Below are positions 37,601-49,800 of a stretch of 64,000 nucleotides of DNA, piece after piece. The stretch's first letter is position 1. Every line of letters starts with the position of its first letter. Source of the DNA: Drosophila miranda (taxonomy: Eukaryota; Arthropoda; Insecta; Diptera; Drosophilidae); assembly GCF_003369915.1 (NCBI RefSeq), contig NC_046677.1, forward strand, positions 32,320,913 to 32,384,912, in the 5' to 3' direction. The notes beneath the pieces were generated by a model that made no database searches, had not been told where the DNA came from, and was given only the letters and a program-made list of their open reading frames with translations. Made by a program: the position numbers and the translations under genes.

Positions 37601-38421
37601 ATCAGCTGTCGCCCTCAATCAATCGAATAAAGCTTCCGCTGTTGCTCTGCTGTACATATGTACAAGTTGATAACGTTCTCTACTAGTATTTGTATTCCCC
37701 AAAGCTGTTGTGCAGTTACTGCAGTTGCAACTGCAACAGCAACTTGAACTGGAAGTTGCCGCTCGCTTATCTTCGGCTGCGGCTCCGGCTGGGACAGCGC
37801 AACGTGGTAGTTGCAAAATTCTGGACAAGTTTTGTTTGCCTGCCTCTACTGAAATTACTCACCAGTAACCCGTGACGTGTTACTTACTCTCCCCCACATA
37901 CCCAGATACCCAGACACCCAGATTGGATCGGCATACAGTCAGCCGGCTGTTTAACCAGCCAGTCAGTCAGTCAGTCACTCGGTCAGAATTCATGCTGGCC
38001 GCCAGTCGTTCCCGTACTACTTTCAATCAATTGAAAATCTGAGTTTATTTTTCGAGCTGCGCTCTAGCACAGCACAGCACTCGCGCGTTCCCGCTCCAGC
38101 CGGGGAAATGAAATTCGTTTAAAAAGTTCTTTGCTCAGTGCGAAATTTGTTTCCAGAACGAAAGCACCGCGTTTTGCAGTCGTATCGAAGCGTAAGTAAT
38201 TGTAATAAATGCAAATACTCACTTGTAGGGGGATGAAAGGTTTCAAGTGCCCGCATCGCTAATTAGAATAATAATACAAAACGTCTTGAGACAACGAACA
38301 AGCAGTGAATACTTTTGACAAACTGGTTTACAATTATTTACTTATTTCCACATTGCATGTGATTCTGACTACTAATTGATTACCATTATGCAAATAAACA
38401 GACAAAAAATACTGACCGCGT

Positions 38422-38467
<46 letters not shown>

Positions 38468-38632
38468 TGAGACAGAGCGAAAAGCGCCGTCGAGGATTGC
38501 GCCTAACAGTATCGAGAGGTTATAGCTCTACTCGTTTACTTAAAGCTTGTTCCCATCCTACATTTCAGGGGCAATGACTTCAACCTAAACAACGGCATTA
38601 ATTACTTATTGAGGTATTAACAGGCAATCAAG
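34611..38632. other. 4 kb region between the two ABCG genes
   Basis: It probably holds the promoter and 5' UTR exons of the second ABCG gene. Minus-strand frames at 34642-34878 (includes LPYFLRRLRPGCSFNL) and 35602-35844 are open but have no recognisable domain or splice partners, so I do not call them genes. A (GA)n tract is at about 38427-38462 and GTCA tetramers at about 37961-37977. Confidence 0.45.
38427..38462. repeat. (GA)n tract, candidate GAGA-factor region
   Basis: About 17 GA units, 170-205 bp upstream of the second ABCG gene's ATG. GA tracts bind Trl/GAF and Clamp in flies, and this one is placed where a promoter or 5' UTR intron is expected. Function is inferred. Confidence 0.6.
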
Positions 38633-41443
38633 ATGCAATCGACTAGTAGCATCAAAGGCAGCACCAGCTCCCAAAATAGTTCGCTGCAGTACAGCAGCGA
38701 CATCAATGCCATAAGCCTTGAACTACCCGACCATTCAGAGGATTTCCAATCTACTAACGGATTAAAGTATTTGCCAGCCTGGCCAGCAGTTAACTTGCAG
38801 TTTACGGGACTAAATTGTGAAGTTCCGGACCGATGCAACGGTAAGTTAATGCGAGGGCCACTCACTCATTACAGCTAAGTAAATGCTAATGAACATATCG
38901 TGTATAATATTGCATTATTAAGAATGATAATTGGGGATATTTTCCCAAGTAATTGCACTGCATGTCCAACTACCCAATTATTTTGTGCGGCTAAAAATGC
39001 ATATATTAAACAACAATTATCGACGTCAATTCTATACTCATCTGATGAAATATGTACATGACAGTATGTGCCATTTAACCACAATTCATACATTCCATAT
39101 CACACAGTCACCTATTTAGTTCACCTACTATCACCTTTTAATGAACCATCGCGTCTTGCAGCCAAAAAGACGAAGCAGATTTTGCGGGAAGTGAATGGTG
39201 AATTTCGCTCTCATGAACTGACCGCGATTATGGGACCCTCAGGAGCTGGGAAAACGACTCTGTTGAACCTACTAGCGGGATTTGGGTAAGATATATCAAG
39301 CTGATTTTCACCTACCACTGATCACTAACTTAAACTATGATACCCTGTGCAGGGCTGTCAACAATGTCGGCGAGATATTAGTCAACAGCCATCCAAGGGA
39401 TATGAGAGTCTTCCGGAAAATGTCCCGATACATAATGCAGGTACAAGGGCTTTGCTGCTGTGCAGTCCAGTCCAGAAGGTTGATTTAATTTCAAATGCTT
39501 TTCAGACCGATGTTCTTGATCCGCAATTTACTGTGCTCGAAATGATGCTCCTAGCCGCCCATCTGAAACTGGGAAATGATCTGCGCTTAAAACAAAAGCT
39601 AGAAGTTGTGAGTACCATAAATACATACATCGAAACGAATTTCTATTTGAGTTTATTTGATCAATATTGCATAGATAGATGAAATTTTGGGAATGCTACG
39701 ATTAAAAAAATCAGAAAACACAAAGGCTCTAAGGCTGTCTGGAGGTGAACGAAAGCGCTTGTGCGTTGCCCTTGAACTGGTCAATAATCCACCTGTCCTT
39801 TTCCTGGACGAGCCCACAACGTAAGTGCATGATAAGTATTTCCAAATCTGTAAATCCTAATTGAAGGCCAAAAGCGGCCTGGACGATCTGTCTAGCTCCC
39901 AGTGCATGTCGCTATTGAAGATGTTGGCTGCCGGGGGGCGCACTGTAATCTGCTCAATCCATACCCCGTCCGCCAAGATCTTTGAGATGATTGATACTGT
40001 GTACGTACTGGCCGAAGGTCAATGCGTTTACCAGGGAGCTGGGAGCAACATTGTACCCTACATGCAATACTTGGGGCTGAGCTGTCCCGTCACATACAAC
40101 CCGGCCGACTTTATTATTGAGGTGGCCTGTCACGAGTATGGCAATGCTTACCAGGAGCCAATGGTCGAGGCCGTGTGCAACGGTAAGATTACGCGGTGGA
40201 CTCCGGCAGCGGACGATGGCAAAATCACACCCACCAAAACCGACACAACGTCCGGCGCGTCGTCATTCTATGAAATGGAGCAGTTCGATGAGGAAATCAA
40301 CCCAAAGCTATTGCAGTCGAAATCTAGCTGGTGGATGCAGTATAAGCTGCTGCTGACCCGCATGCTACTCCAAATGTGGCGGGACAAGGTAAGTGGCGAC
40401 GACAATGAATTGGCCAACAGCACGGATCTTATTTTCCTTAAATCTTCCAGTCATACATCAAGCTAAAGTTCTACATGAACATAGTGCTAGCGCTAATCGT
40501 GGGAGGCCTTTATGTCGGAGTGGGACGTCTGGCTTCCAAAGCGCTGTTCAACTTTGGCTTTATGTTTACTATTGTAATAGCTTACTTGTACCTGCCAATG
40601 ATGCCTGTACTGCTTTATTGTATGTCATGTTCGTCTGTTACTCTCTTCCTATATAATCTAATTTATATTTATTTTTTTTTGGCAAACAGTTCCGTCGGAA
40701 ATAAATCTGTTGAAGAGGGAATACTTCAACCAGTGGTACCGCCTAAGCTCCTACTACGCTGCAATGATTTCTGCCAAATTACCATCGATGTTCGTACTGG
40801 CCGTAATTTATTTATCAATTGTGTACTTAATGTCCAGCCAGCCTCTGGAATGGTTCCGCTTTATTATGTTATTTACGATAGCCTTTCTTACGGCCCTAAC
40901 CTCTGATAGTTTTGGCTTACTGATTTCCAGTAGACTAAGCTTGGTGGTAAGTTTCGTTTTTCAGTTGATTACTTTGCCTGATACCTAGTCTGAACCACCT
41001 TTATACCTTTCTAGAATGGAATGTTCATGGGTCCTGTACTGGCTGTGCCTCTGATCTTACTGTCTATATATGGCATTGGCTACGGCAAAGATACATACAT
41101 TTCCCCTATCATGCGATTTCTGATGTCTCTTAGCTATTTGCGCCATGGTATGGAGGGGCTAGTAGCAGCGCTATACGACTACGGAAGGGGCGATACAATC
41201 TGCGAAGATACCGAAATGTTCTGCATGTTCAAGAAATCTCAGTTCTTGTTAATTTTTCTGGGCTTTGAAAACATGCACTATTTGTGGTCTGTCTTCTGCT
41301 TGATTGGATTTTATATGCTCTTTACAGTCTCGGCGTACGTCATGATACGCCAGCGACTGAAGAAATCGTCGTGCAACCCCATTTTCGTCCACGTCCTTCA
41401 GCTTTTAACTAAATACTTTAATTTTACTTCATATAAATACTAA
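38633..41443 (+). CDS. CG4822: ABCG-family half-transporter, 678 aa
   Basis: Exons: 38633-38840, 39162-39285, 39353-39440, 39506-39607, 39675-39820, 39875-40388, 40451-40619, 40690-40946, 41015-41443 (2037 nt, in frame). Motifs: Walker [10 protein letters not shown], signature LSGGERKR, Walker [10 protein letters not shown] followed by [10 protein letters not shown], and H-loop CSIHTPSA with Thr in place of the usual Gln of HQPS. A 6-helix membrane domain follows (from [18 protein letters not shown]). The 169 nt exon 40451-40619 has the same length and phase as 33106-33274 of the upstream gene, confirming tandem duplication, but ATPase introns differ. The acceptor at 39874 (GCCAAAAG) lacks a pyrimidine tract. 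Substrate unknown. Confidence 0.88.
38841..39161. other. CG4822: First intron of the 678 aa ABCG gene
   Basis: 321 nt intron, GTAAGT donor and CTTGCAG acceptor; nothing else seen. Confidence 0.6.
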
Positions 41444-41730
41444 GCACGGTGTTGATATACCAAGGGAAGGTTGGTGCTGGTACCCAAAAACCTAGTTTTA
41501 TCCGAGATTCTAGTTTTTCTCAAGACATTTTCATGGGAAAATGCCATACGTTACCTGTTTCGCCATGCTGTGACAAATTGTATTGCATTATACTGATTAT
41601 AGCATAAATCAATTGTACGGCCGAGCTGTTGAGTGATATACCGGATACATCTAAATAAGCATAAACATAGAAAACTATACATGTATTGTATTTTAGATTA
41701 CATGTACATATAAACTTACCAACTTTTCCC

Positions 41731-41736
41731 AATAAA
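41731..41736 (+). terminator. Possible poly(A) signal of the 678 aa ABCG gene
   Basis: AATAAA 288 nt after the stop codon. It is the first canonical hexamer I found downstream. Confidence 0.35.
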
Positions 41737-43090
41737 GGTCCACTGGAACTGTAAACAAGAGAGATAAATTGTCGATTAAGTTTATCGCAGTTTTGGGAAA
41801 TTTTCACATATTGTCCATACAAACATATATAAATATTAACTATTGTAAGGAGAGTCCTTTAGCGCATAATTAAAATACCACCACCATTTTCGATTGGTTG
41901 TCTGTTTATTTTATTTTTTCATTTATTGCGATGGTTCTTATTATATACATATGTAGTTGCAATTATCATGTGCATGTGGGTCATTCGTTTGGATTTTTAA
42001 TATATTTTTGAGGAAATTTGGAGGAAAATACATTAGCTTATAGTTGTTTGCAGAAAAATACATACATATGTATGTATGTACATACAAGCATGTTGATTAA
42101 AAACTTTTGGGAAAACACAATAATAACAACCAAAGTTGTTGGCATATTACTCCTTGCATTCACAAAATTCATTATTTTCTTATTTAAGCACAGGAGAAGG
42201 GTAAGTTATAAACAATTTTGCCACACTAATTTTAATTTGGGGGCTTCAATTTCAAACAAAGTTTTGGGTTATCGTTAAACTTATTATTACTAATAATAAA
42301 TTTTTCAGTGAAACTTTTCACACTTTATAGTAGAAGAACAGAAAAAATTAAAAACAAGAAGGAATTGCACAAAAACGGTTAACTTAATATTTGTATACAA
42401 ACGAGGATGTCGCGAAAACGCGCACATGTGTAAACAAACAACAAAAAATATAAAATGTGCAGCACGCACACACACTTTTTTTCATTGTATATACATATGT
42501 ATGCGTGTGCACATAGTGCAGTGCGGCAGAAAGCGCGGGAAAATATTTCCTTATTGCGAGAAATGATTTGAGGCTCCAAATAACACTTTCCACACATACA
42601 CTTTAATTATTAGTTTCAAACACTAATGTTTATCTACATTTATTTATTTAGATATTTATGCATTTACACAGATATATGGCCATTTTGCGTTTTGAGCTTA
42701 AAAAAATTCGACATTTCGCGGGCATGTGAGTATGAATGGCCTACGTGCAACCAGTGTGACTGACCCTCAGAAATATACCGGAATATACCGTAAATATACC
42801 GATGACAAAAATAACTTAGTCCTTTAAATCCACCTTAATTTAAACAGGAGTAAAAATTGACATGAATAGTTGATCTTGTAGATCCAGCCTATGGTATTTT
42901 CATACCAACTGGTCGATTGTTCAGAAATCTTATTCCTCAATTTTTATTGAGTAGTGTCCTTTTGACACTACTAGCTAGCTAAGACCCTCAGCCATAAACA
43001 CGTGAATTTATACGATTGATGAATCAATTTTAAGTTAATTTTAAGAAATACCTGTTATTTAATAGGTTTAGACAAAAAAGGTCAACAAAA
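41737..43090. other. Intergenic region with motif-6-like promoter element
   Basis: No supported ORF. At 42758-42821 CAGTGTGAC, AAATATACCG, AATATACCG and AAATATACCGATGAC resemble fly core-promoter motifs (M1BP motif and Ohler motif 6) oriented for minus-strand transcription. From about 42766 to 43090 the sequence is diverged but alignable with 55120-55497, next to the Ir21a duplication. Confidence 0.4.
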
Positions 43091-44957
43091 ATGTAAATTG
43101 TGTACTTGGGAACTACACATTCGCTACATACCAACTACATATCTACGGACTAAGGACACTAACCATACAGTATATACTGCTATAGAGGAATGTACAATTT
43201 ATTTCCTTTAATAATTTTAACATACTTGTTTTCGAACTACTTTGAAACCAAATTAATAATGACTCTTTCCCAGATTTGCATGCTTTTGAACCTTTTATGC
43301 ATTTAATTAGATTCCTGCATGTACATCTCGATCCCCTTACATATTCAAAATGGCATTTCTACACGAATTTTAGATGATTTTTACTGGATGCGTTAGCACA
43401 ACAAGGTGAGTCTTACAGATATATTTTGCAAGGTGTATGACGTACAGAGGGAGAAACAGTTTGTGAAGTTACATCTTTGTTTAAACCGTTATAGCATGCG
43501 CCTTTGCCCTTGCATTTCGGTAAAATACGCCATTTTGATTATTTACTTCTGTGTTGTGTCGCTCGATTGTTCTGTGTTTGGACCAAAACATTCGACGCTC
43601 GCGTGTTCGGTGTTTGCACCAAAATATTCGTCAGGAAAAAACTGCTGAGCTGAAGAAGGGTCACTTTGAGCTTCGGCCTTCTCCAAATGAGCTATTAACT
43701 CATCCAAACAATCCAGAGATTCGTTCTGGGCGGCGTGCTCGTGGGACTGCACGAGATCCGATGGCTTGTGACCACAGTTTTGCTGCTGATCTGCTCTGCT
43801 GTAATTCCCATATAATTCACGAAACGTTGTGCGCGTCAAATTAAGTTCCCGCCTTCCGAAACTCATCTTCTGGCCATCGTCCGCCGCGTCACGACGCGCC
43901 GCCTTGCGTTCGTCGTGCTCTATTTTCTGGGCAGATGTACGCTCTCCACCTGGGCCAAGTGCGGAACTCTTTTGGGAGGACCACGAGCTGGAGGCTGACT
44001 TGCGAGAACGTTTGATGATTGCCGGCACTTGTTGGTGATTCCTCCTACGATTTCGGATACCAGGGCAGTTCCGCCCAGAAAGTATCCCAGTGCCATTAGG
44101 AGAAACATCCCCTCTGTGTCCGCGGTGGTCAGCTGGCGTTCCTCCTGGATGATTTCTCGCAGGGAGCTGGACGAACTGGCCTGCAGCAAGCGACCTGATG
44201 TTGAACGCTGCATGACCCAGCTTACCTCATTGTTGATTTTGCTAATAAGTCCGCTTTGCTGGGCCAGCAAAATCATAGAGTCGATCTTTCGCTTGTACAC
44301 ATATTCACGAGGAAACAGGAATCCAATTTGGAAGAGAGCGAAACACTCTTCGCTCCGATGAAGTGCCGAACGCCGCGATATATTTCTACATGAAAAATCA
44401 CTGTAAAAATCATTGACCCAAAGCAATAGTTCTTACTCATCCGAGAAATTCGATTGGACCAAGTATTCAAGCTGAGCTTTTGATCCAAGAAATGCGTAGT
44501 TCCAAAAGAAACTTTGCGTGACGTTTCCGATGCCTTCTTCCAGACTCCCGACGAACTCCATTTTCCTGTAAAGCCGTGACGTGGGATTGTGTGTGGAATT
44601 TTGAAACCATGTCTCCCAGCCTCCGTTGTCTATAAATATGTATGTGCATACATGTACTTGTGAAAGACGTGGGCTCTATTACGGACTGTTCGTCGACTAC
44701 TTGCTACTGATGCTACTCACCCAGCGTGCCAACGCGAAAGAAGAGGCCGAGCAAATCTAAGACAGAGTCAACCGTATCTGGAAACGCCGGCAATGTCACA
44801 AACGCTATGATCGATCCGGTGTAGCAAGATGTAATGATTATCGTGAAGAGCCAATAGGCGCCGATAAGCAAACGCGTGGAGTTCTTTTGGGTATTGCTCT
44901 ACGAGTATTTGCCGGTGAAGGTAAAAGCGTTTGTGAACATGCCAAAACATATTGGGC
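43091..44957. repeat. Segmental duplication, left copy (with 55498-57372)
   Basis: The sequence aligns with 55498 onward at a constant offset of 12407, becoming 12408 after one single-base deletion near 44019. I count roughly 18 substitutions over about 1.86 kb (about 99% identity). The right end breaks inside Ir21a exon 3, after an 11 bp deletion near 44943. Confidence 0.9.
43543..44957 (-). pseudogene. Ir21a: Truncated, frameshifted copy of Ir21a
   Basis: It carries copies of Ir21a exon 5 (44385 down), exon 4 (44629..44437, splice sites kept) and only the 3' part of exon 3 (44957..44721). It therefore lacks exons 1-2, the signal peptide, the S1 ligand lobe and the first membrane helix. A one-base deletion near 44019 shifts the frame just after KCRQ and brings a stop at 43920, replacing the C-terminal tail of the intact protein. 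A channel subunit cannot be made from it. Transcription is not excluded, since it sits 1.9 kb downstream of the l(2)gl stop on the same strand. Confidence 0.85.
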
Positions 44958-46829
44958 ATGGGCATGGTTCACACGCGGTATATTCCGCCACCCTTCCCAT
45001 GGTTTGCCTTCACTCATTATTAATTCTAAATAATTTTCGTGCTAGGTACAAGCTTAAATTCCGGGAGGGAGAATCGCACTTGCCATCCATTTCATTTTCA
45101 CAAACAAATCAAGGGAAGAATTCAATCCGATTGCCTCCGCTGGTTCTGTTAATCTGACTCGACCTCAGGTGTTAATGAGGCCAGCCTGCCCAGACCATCC
45201 AAATGAGCCTGTGCTTGAGGTGGCCATTTTTCCAGTTCAAAACATTATAAAATTAATTTATTCACCAAAAAAAATATTCTACAATTACCCCCAAACACCA
45301 TGACTTTTATATGTACGTACGTACATATGTATGTACGTATGTATGTACTTATTAAAAATTTGTAAATCCTCAAAGCCTAAATAATATTTATATTTTTCCA
45401 CTCGAGCTTCACTAATAGAGAGTCTAAAAAAAAACCCTGGAAATACTCGTATGACTCGCAATTGCGCTCAGAAATCCACTCATACCTGGTCACTCCATCG
45501 ACGAAAGTGCTTTCCTCGACAAGCGCCTAAAATGCTGTGGGTGGAAAAGAATCTCAATGGCATAGGGTCTGGGACAACATGGCTACTGATCGGCACAAAT
45601 TGAGGGCAACGGAATCTAAAGTTAAAAAACGCCATGCGAAATCTCACTCCATTTCCACTGTACGTTCTGCGCCCTTTACTTAACCATATTTCGTTCTACT
45701 CTTTCACAATCGTTTTTTTTTCACATCCTATCTCCTGGGTGGAAGAAGGCAGACCAACTTTCGGTCGGACCAGTGACAAGAACTGACGAATTTCATTTAT
45801 TAGGCGTTTAATTGTTGATTTTCCGTTGTCGATCAGTGGTCGGGACAAGAGGATAGGAATTCCATAAATGGCACTCTAAAGCACTTTGTCACTCGAAGCA
45901 CATAGGTTTGCCGATGCTGGTCGCTTTGGAACGCGCTCTCATTGAAGTGTCGCTGCAAAGAGTCCCCAAGCGGACTCAGCGCAGCAGAAAATAAAGCGGC
46001 TGAAGCAGCCTCTCCGCCTCTTCAACTACCGATTCAAATTTCGGATTTTTCTTGATTTCCACTGAGAGACACAACCGGCTTAAACAAATTCGGTACAGAT
46101 GCCTGTGTCCTGGCGGCAAACCCCCTAACAGGTCAATGTAAAAAATGTCCACGGATTGAGCCTGATTCTTAGGCGCTGGATGGCGCCTCACAAAAATAAT
46201 CAAAACTTGCATGCAACAAGTGTTACAAGAGAGAATAAAAAGTATTGAATGATATCCCCGCGCTCAAATGAGGTCAACTTTGACTTCTTAGCTGTGAGTC
46301 GTACATAAACTTACCTGCTAAACCCGCGCTGTTCAAACAATAGTAAATTAAATAGTTGATATAGTTACTATATAAAAGTTGTATAATGATCTGAATGTTT
46401 AATACTTGTATAAAATCTGTTGTAAATAGTCATTTCTGATAAGGCATACGTGTTCCGTATTGTACTTTTTGTCTATCGTTAAGTATGGAAATGTAATCAG
46501 CTCATATGCAACAGGTATGCAGCTTTTGTAATGTTGAAAGGACTAATACATACAAAAAGGAGTAAATTCCACTAAAAACTTGTAAACACGCGAATGGATT
46601 GTATAGATTACAATATAAACTTAACATTATATTGAATTACATAAAATAACATGCATTGTAACATATGTAATTGATTTTTTGTCGAAAATGCAACAGTTGC
46701 CTTCGGATCGTGTTCAGCACGATATTCTTCTTGTATGGATATGAAGGTGCCGTTTAGATGTGTACATGCGTGGTGTAGTGTGGTACATATATAAAGTATA
46801 AAATATATGCCTTTATGGCTCCATTTTTT
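44958..46829. other. Region between the Ir21a copy and l(2)gl
   Basis: No supported gene. It has a TACGTACGTACATATGTATGTACG-type palindromic microsatellite at about 45310-45350. A minus-strand open frame at 45976-46212 (78 codons, ends EEAERLLQPLYFLLR) has plausible codon use but no recognisable domain. The last few hundred bases are probably l(2)gl 3' UTR. Confidence 0.4.
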
Positions 46830-49800
46830 TTAAAACTGACTTTCTTCATGCGCTGTGGTTTTTGTTGTTACGTTTTCGCTCTCGCCGTTTGTCTTTTCGT
46901 GTGATATGCTCGTAATTACGGATTTTATTACTACAGAACTGGTGCTCGTCTCTGTCGTGTTGCTGTTTTGAAGAAAATTATTAAAAGCATTTATTATGAC
47001 TGCTTATGTGTTTGTTTTATGAGAGCACGCACCTCTTTGATGCCAAGTCCATTAAATTAGGTATGTTAATGTCGGGAATGTCCTTCATGTTCACGGTAGT
47101 AGTGGCTTGGTTCGTTTGCGTGCTAAGCACAGATAATCGACCTACGGTTGAAAAATTATATTAATTGAATTAATAATATTTATGTACAGTGAAGAATAGT
47201 TTACATAGTCGACATAAGTCGTTTAAAAATATTACATAGGGCATGCAAAACCACTTAAAATTGTGTGAAGATTGTAGAAATAAATAGTGGGCAGCTTTAA
47301 TATTACAAATTGGACTGGATTATGTGTCGGTTGTACAATTACTGTTGCAGATCTAAAATCAAAGGGTAGATAAAATGGTAAGCATTCGGCTTATTTAAAT
47401 AATAACGAATAAAAGCCACATTGATGTTGACAATAGATAAGTGATTTGACCAGTGATATTCCCAGTACAGAACATTTGCAGAATTAATGTAAATTGTATG
47501 GGTATTGTTACAAGAGAACAGACAGAAGCGGGTTATATTAAACTACTAGGAAGTGGTTCACTCACCAACAGTCTCCTCTGTAGTTGTAGAACACAATGTG
47601 GTGGTTGTTGTATTTAAGTGGTCGCGGACAGAGTCAACGGTGATGTCACCTATAGAGCTTGTGATAGTCTCATTGGCACGGTTGGGTGAGTTGCTATTGC
47701 TAATCCCGTTAGTTAGGTGGAGACTACTTCTATCAGCGTTCAGCTCTAGCGGTTTGGCGCGTAGCGTAGCCACTGGTGGTTGTGTGTCTGAGGCAGTATT
47801 TGCGAGTTCTTTATTTGCTTCGCCATCCTTATCGCTTTCATCGCCGTCGTTCAGCAGCGATGCGGTCTCGTTGTCCTCACTCTCTAACGGTTCAACCTCC
47901 ACAATGCCTGTAGGTTGTACCACTTTAGAAGTAGAGAGAGCGATGCGCTGCAGTTCTGAAGAGGACATCATGTACAGAGCTTCTCCGTCATTGGTGAAGC
48001 AGAGCGAAGAAATGCCGCTGTGGAATGATAATAGATAGTATATAAGACTGTTTTGAACTAAAATGATGTCAATTTCCACCTACTTGATATCTTCACGTCG
48101 CACGGCAGCAGCATTCAGTTGTCTCTTTAGCTCAGGGACTGATAAAACCATAATATCGCCCATGTTAGTCAGACAAATCAGCGCCATCTCATGGTACAAG
48201 TCACCGCGTCCAGCAGCTGACGTAGCGCTCACATTTCCAGCGCCATCGCCCTCGCCATGGGAACGTACGGACTTGGTTGGACTGCCTGAATGAAGACTTT
48301 GCAATAGTTCCGGCGATATGCGACAGCTAAATGATCCAAAGTGAATGCGACGTATGCGAGCCCCTTCGTTCGCCGTTAACTTGTACTTATTTATTGGTTT
48401 TAATTGCGGCAGCGAAAATACTTTGAATTGTTCTTCGGAGGCGATGAGTAGGCGATGCGGAGGCGAACCGTTTTCTCCAGCATTAAATTGATCGACAGGG
48501 CTACCTGTCTGATCAAAAATAGATATTCCCACAACAGGAGCACGATGTTTTAACTGAATCTCTTTTGCAAGCTGCGCAGAAATACGACGGGATGCCTGCG
48601 GTGGTACATTTCCACTTGCGGGTGGTACAGTGGTTGCGGCGGTCTGCGCTGGTGGTAAGTGTAGGAGGAAAACAGAAACGGTACTAGCGTTTGTAGCTGA
48701 CCACAAAGTCGGCGATGTTATGTTGACTGAAAATAAATATTCAATTAATTAATGTCGAAAGGTGTATTGATATATGCATTTATTAAGAATACTTACCGTT
48801 GGTGACATAAGTTTTAGCGAACAGTAGGCATCGCACCATGGATCCCAAGCCGTCGTCGGTGCAACGTGCCTCTATTTGCCTCTCAACAGGACGCGCTTCC
48901 AACTGCAAGGAATTATTCAGTAAATTGTTTTGTTCTTAATTGTAATCATTTATGTAAGACTTGCCGTAGTGGGCACCTGGTTGGTTGGATTGTTTCGTGT
49001 AGATCGACCCTTTCGGAGCTTTCGAAATGACTCTCGCAGTGATTTTTTGAACGACTTACGACGGGACAATTGCTCGCCAGCTCCAGTTAGGTCATTTGGA
49101 TTTAATGTGCAGCGGTGGAACACCGGAACAAAGTTCTTGAAGTCAAACAGTACTAATCCATGTGCTGTTCCACCGGACACAAGGCCCCAATTAGCTTCCA
49201 GGGCCATGCAAGTGATGCTTGCGGGTGGAAGAACTTGAAGTACTCCCGTTATATTAACCCCATTTTCGGTCAATGGGACTGCATTGTCCTCTAACAAATT
49301 GGCGCGAACATTGAGCTGATCATGTCCCTTCCATACGAAACCATCGCGGTCGCTGACCAAGTTCATAGAGTTATACTTTAAAGAACTTTGATCCTCGGCA
49401 GCAGTGTCGAAATCAGCAATAACAATTTGGCCGGCAGTTCCACCCACAACTAACTGGCCCGTCTTGGGGCAAAATGCTATTTTTTTAACTGCCAATCGCG
49501 GGTCATCAGAGTAAGGGTCAAACAAACCAGCCTTACGAAATGGTGGTTCTCCTTCGTCAAGTTGTTCTGCACTTATGTCTGCAGCTCCATCTTCCCGGTA
49601 TTCATGCTCGTTCCCAAAAATGCTTGCCGTTTTAAAATTGTATATAGGTTTAAGCAGGACTCCAGTACAATCCCAGAATTTAACCGACCCATCCTCGTGA
49701 CCAGTTAAAAGTATTTCGTAATCTTTCACCACTTCGTCCTCATCAGATTCAACTGAATCGTCGGTCAACACGCCGCCGGTGATGGGCCAGTCAATACTGC

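Noticed and set aside
45976-46212. 78-codon minus-strand ORF near l(2)gl
   Set aside because: Codon use is plausible but there is no domain, partner exon or promoter; left as unassigned.
47553-48038. 161-codon plus-strand ORF rich in Ser and Val
   Set aside because: Antisense shadow of an l(2)gl exon.
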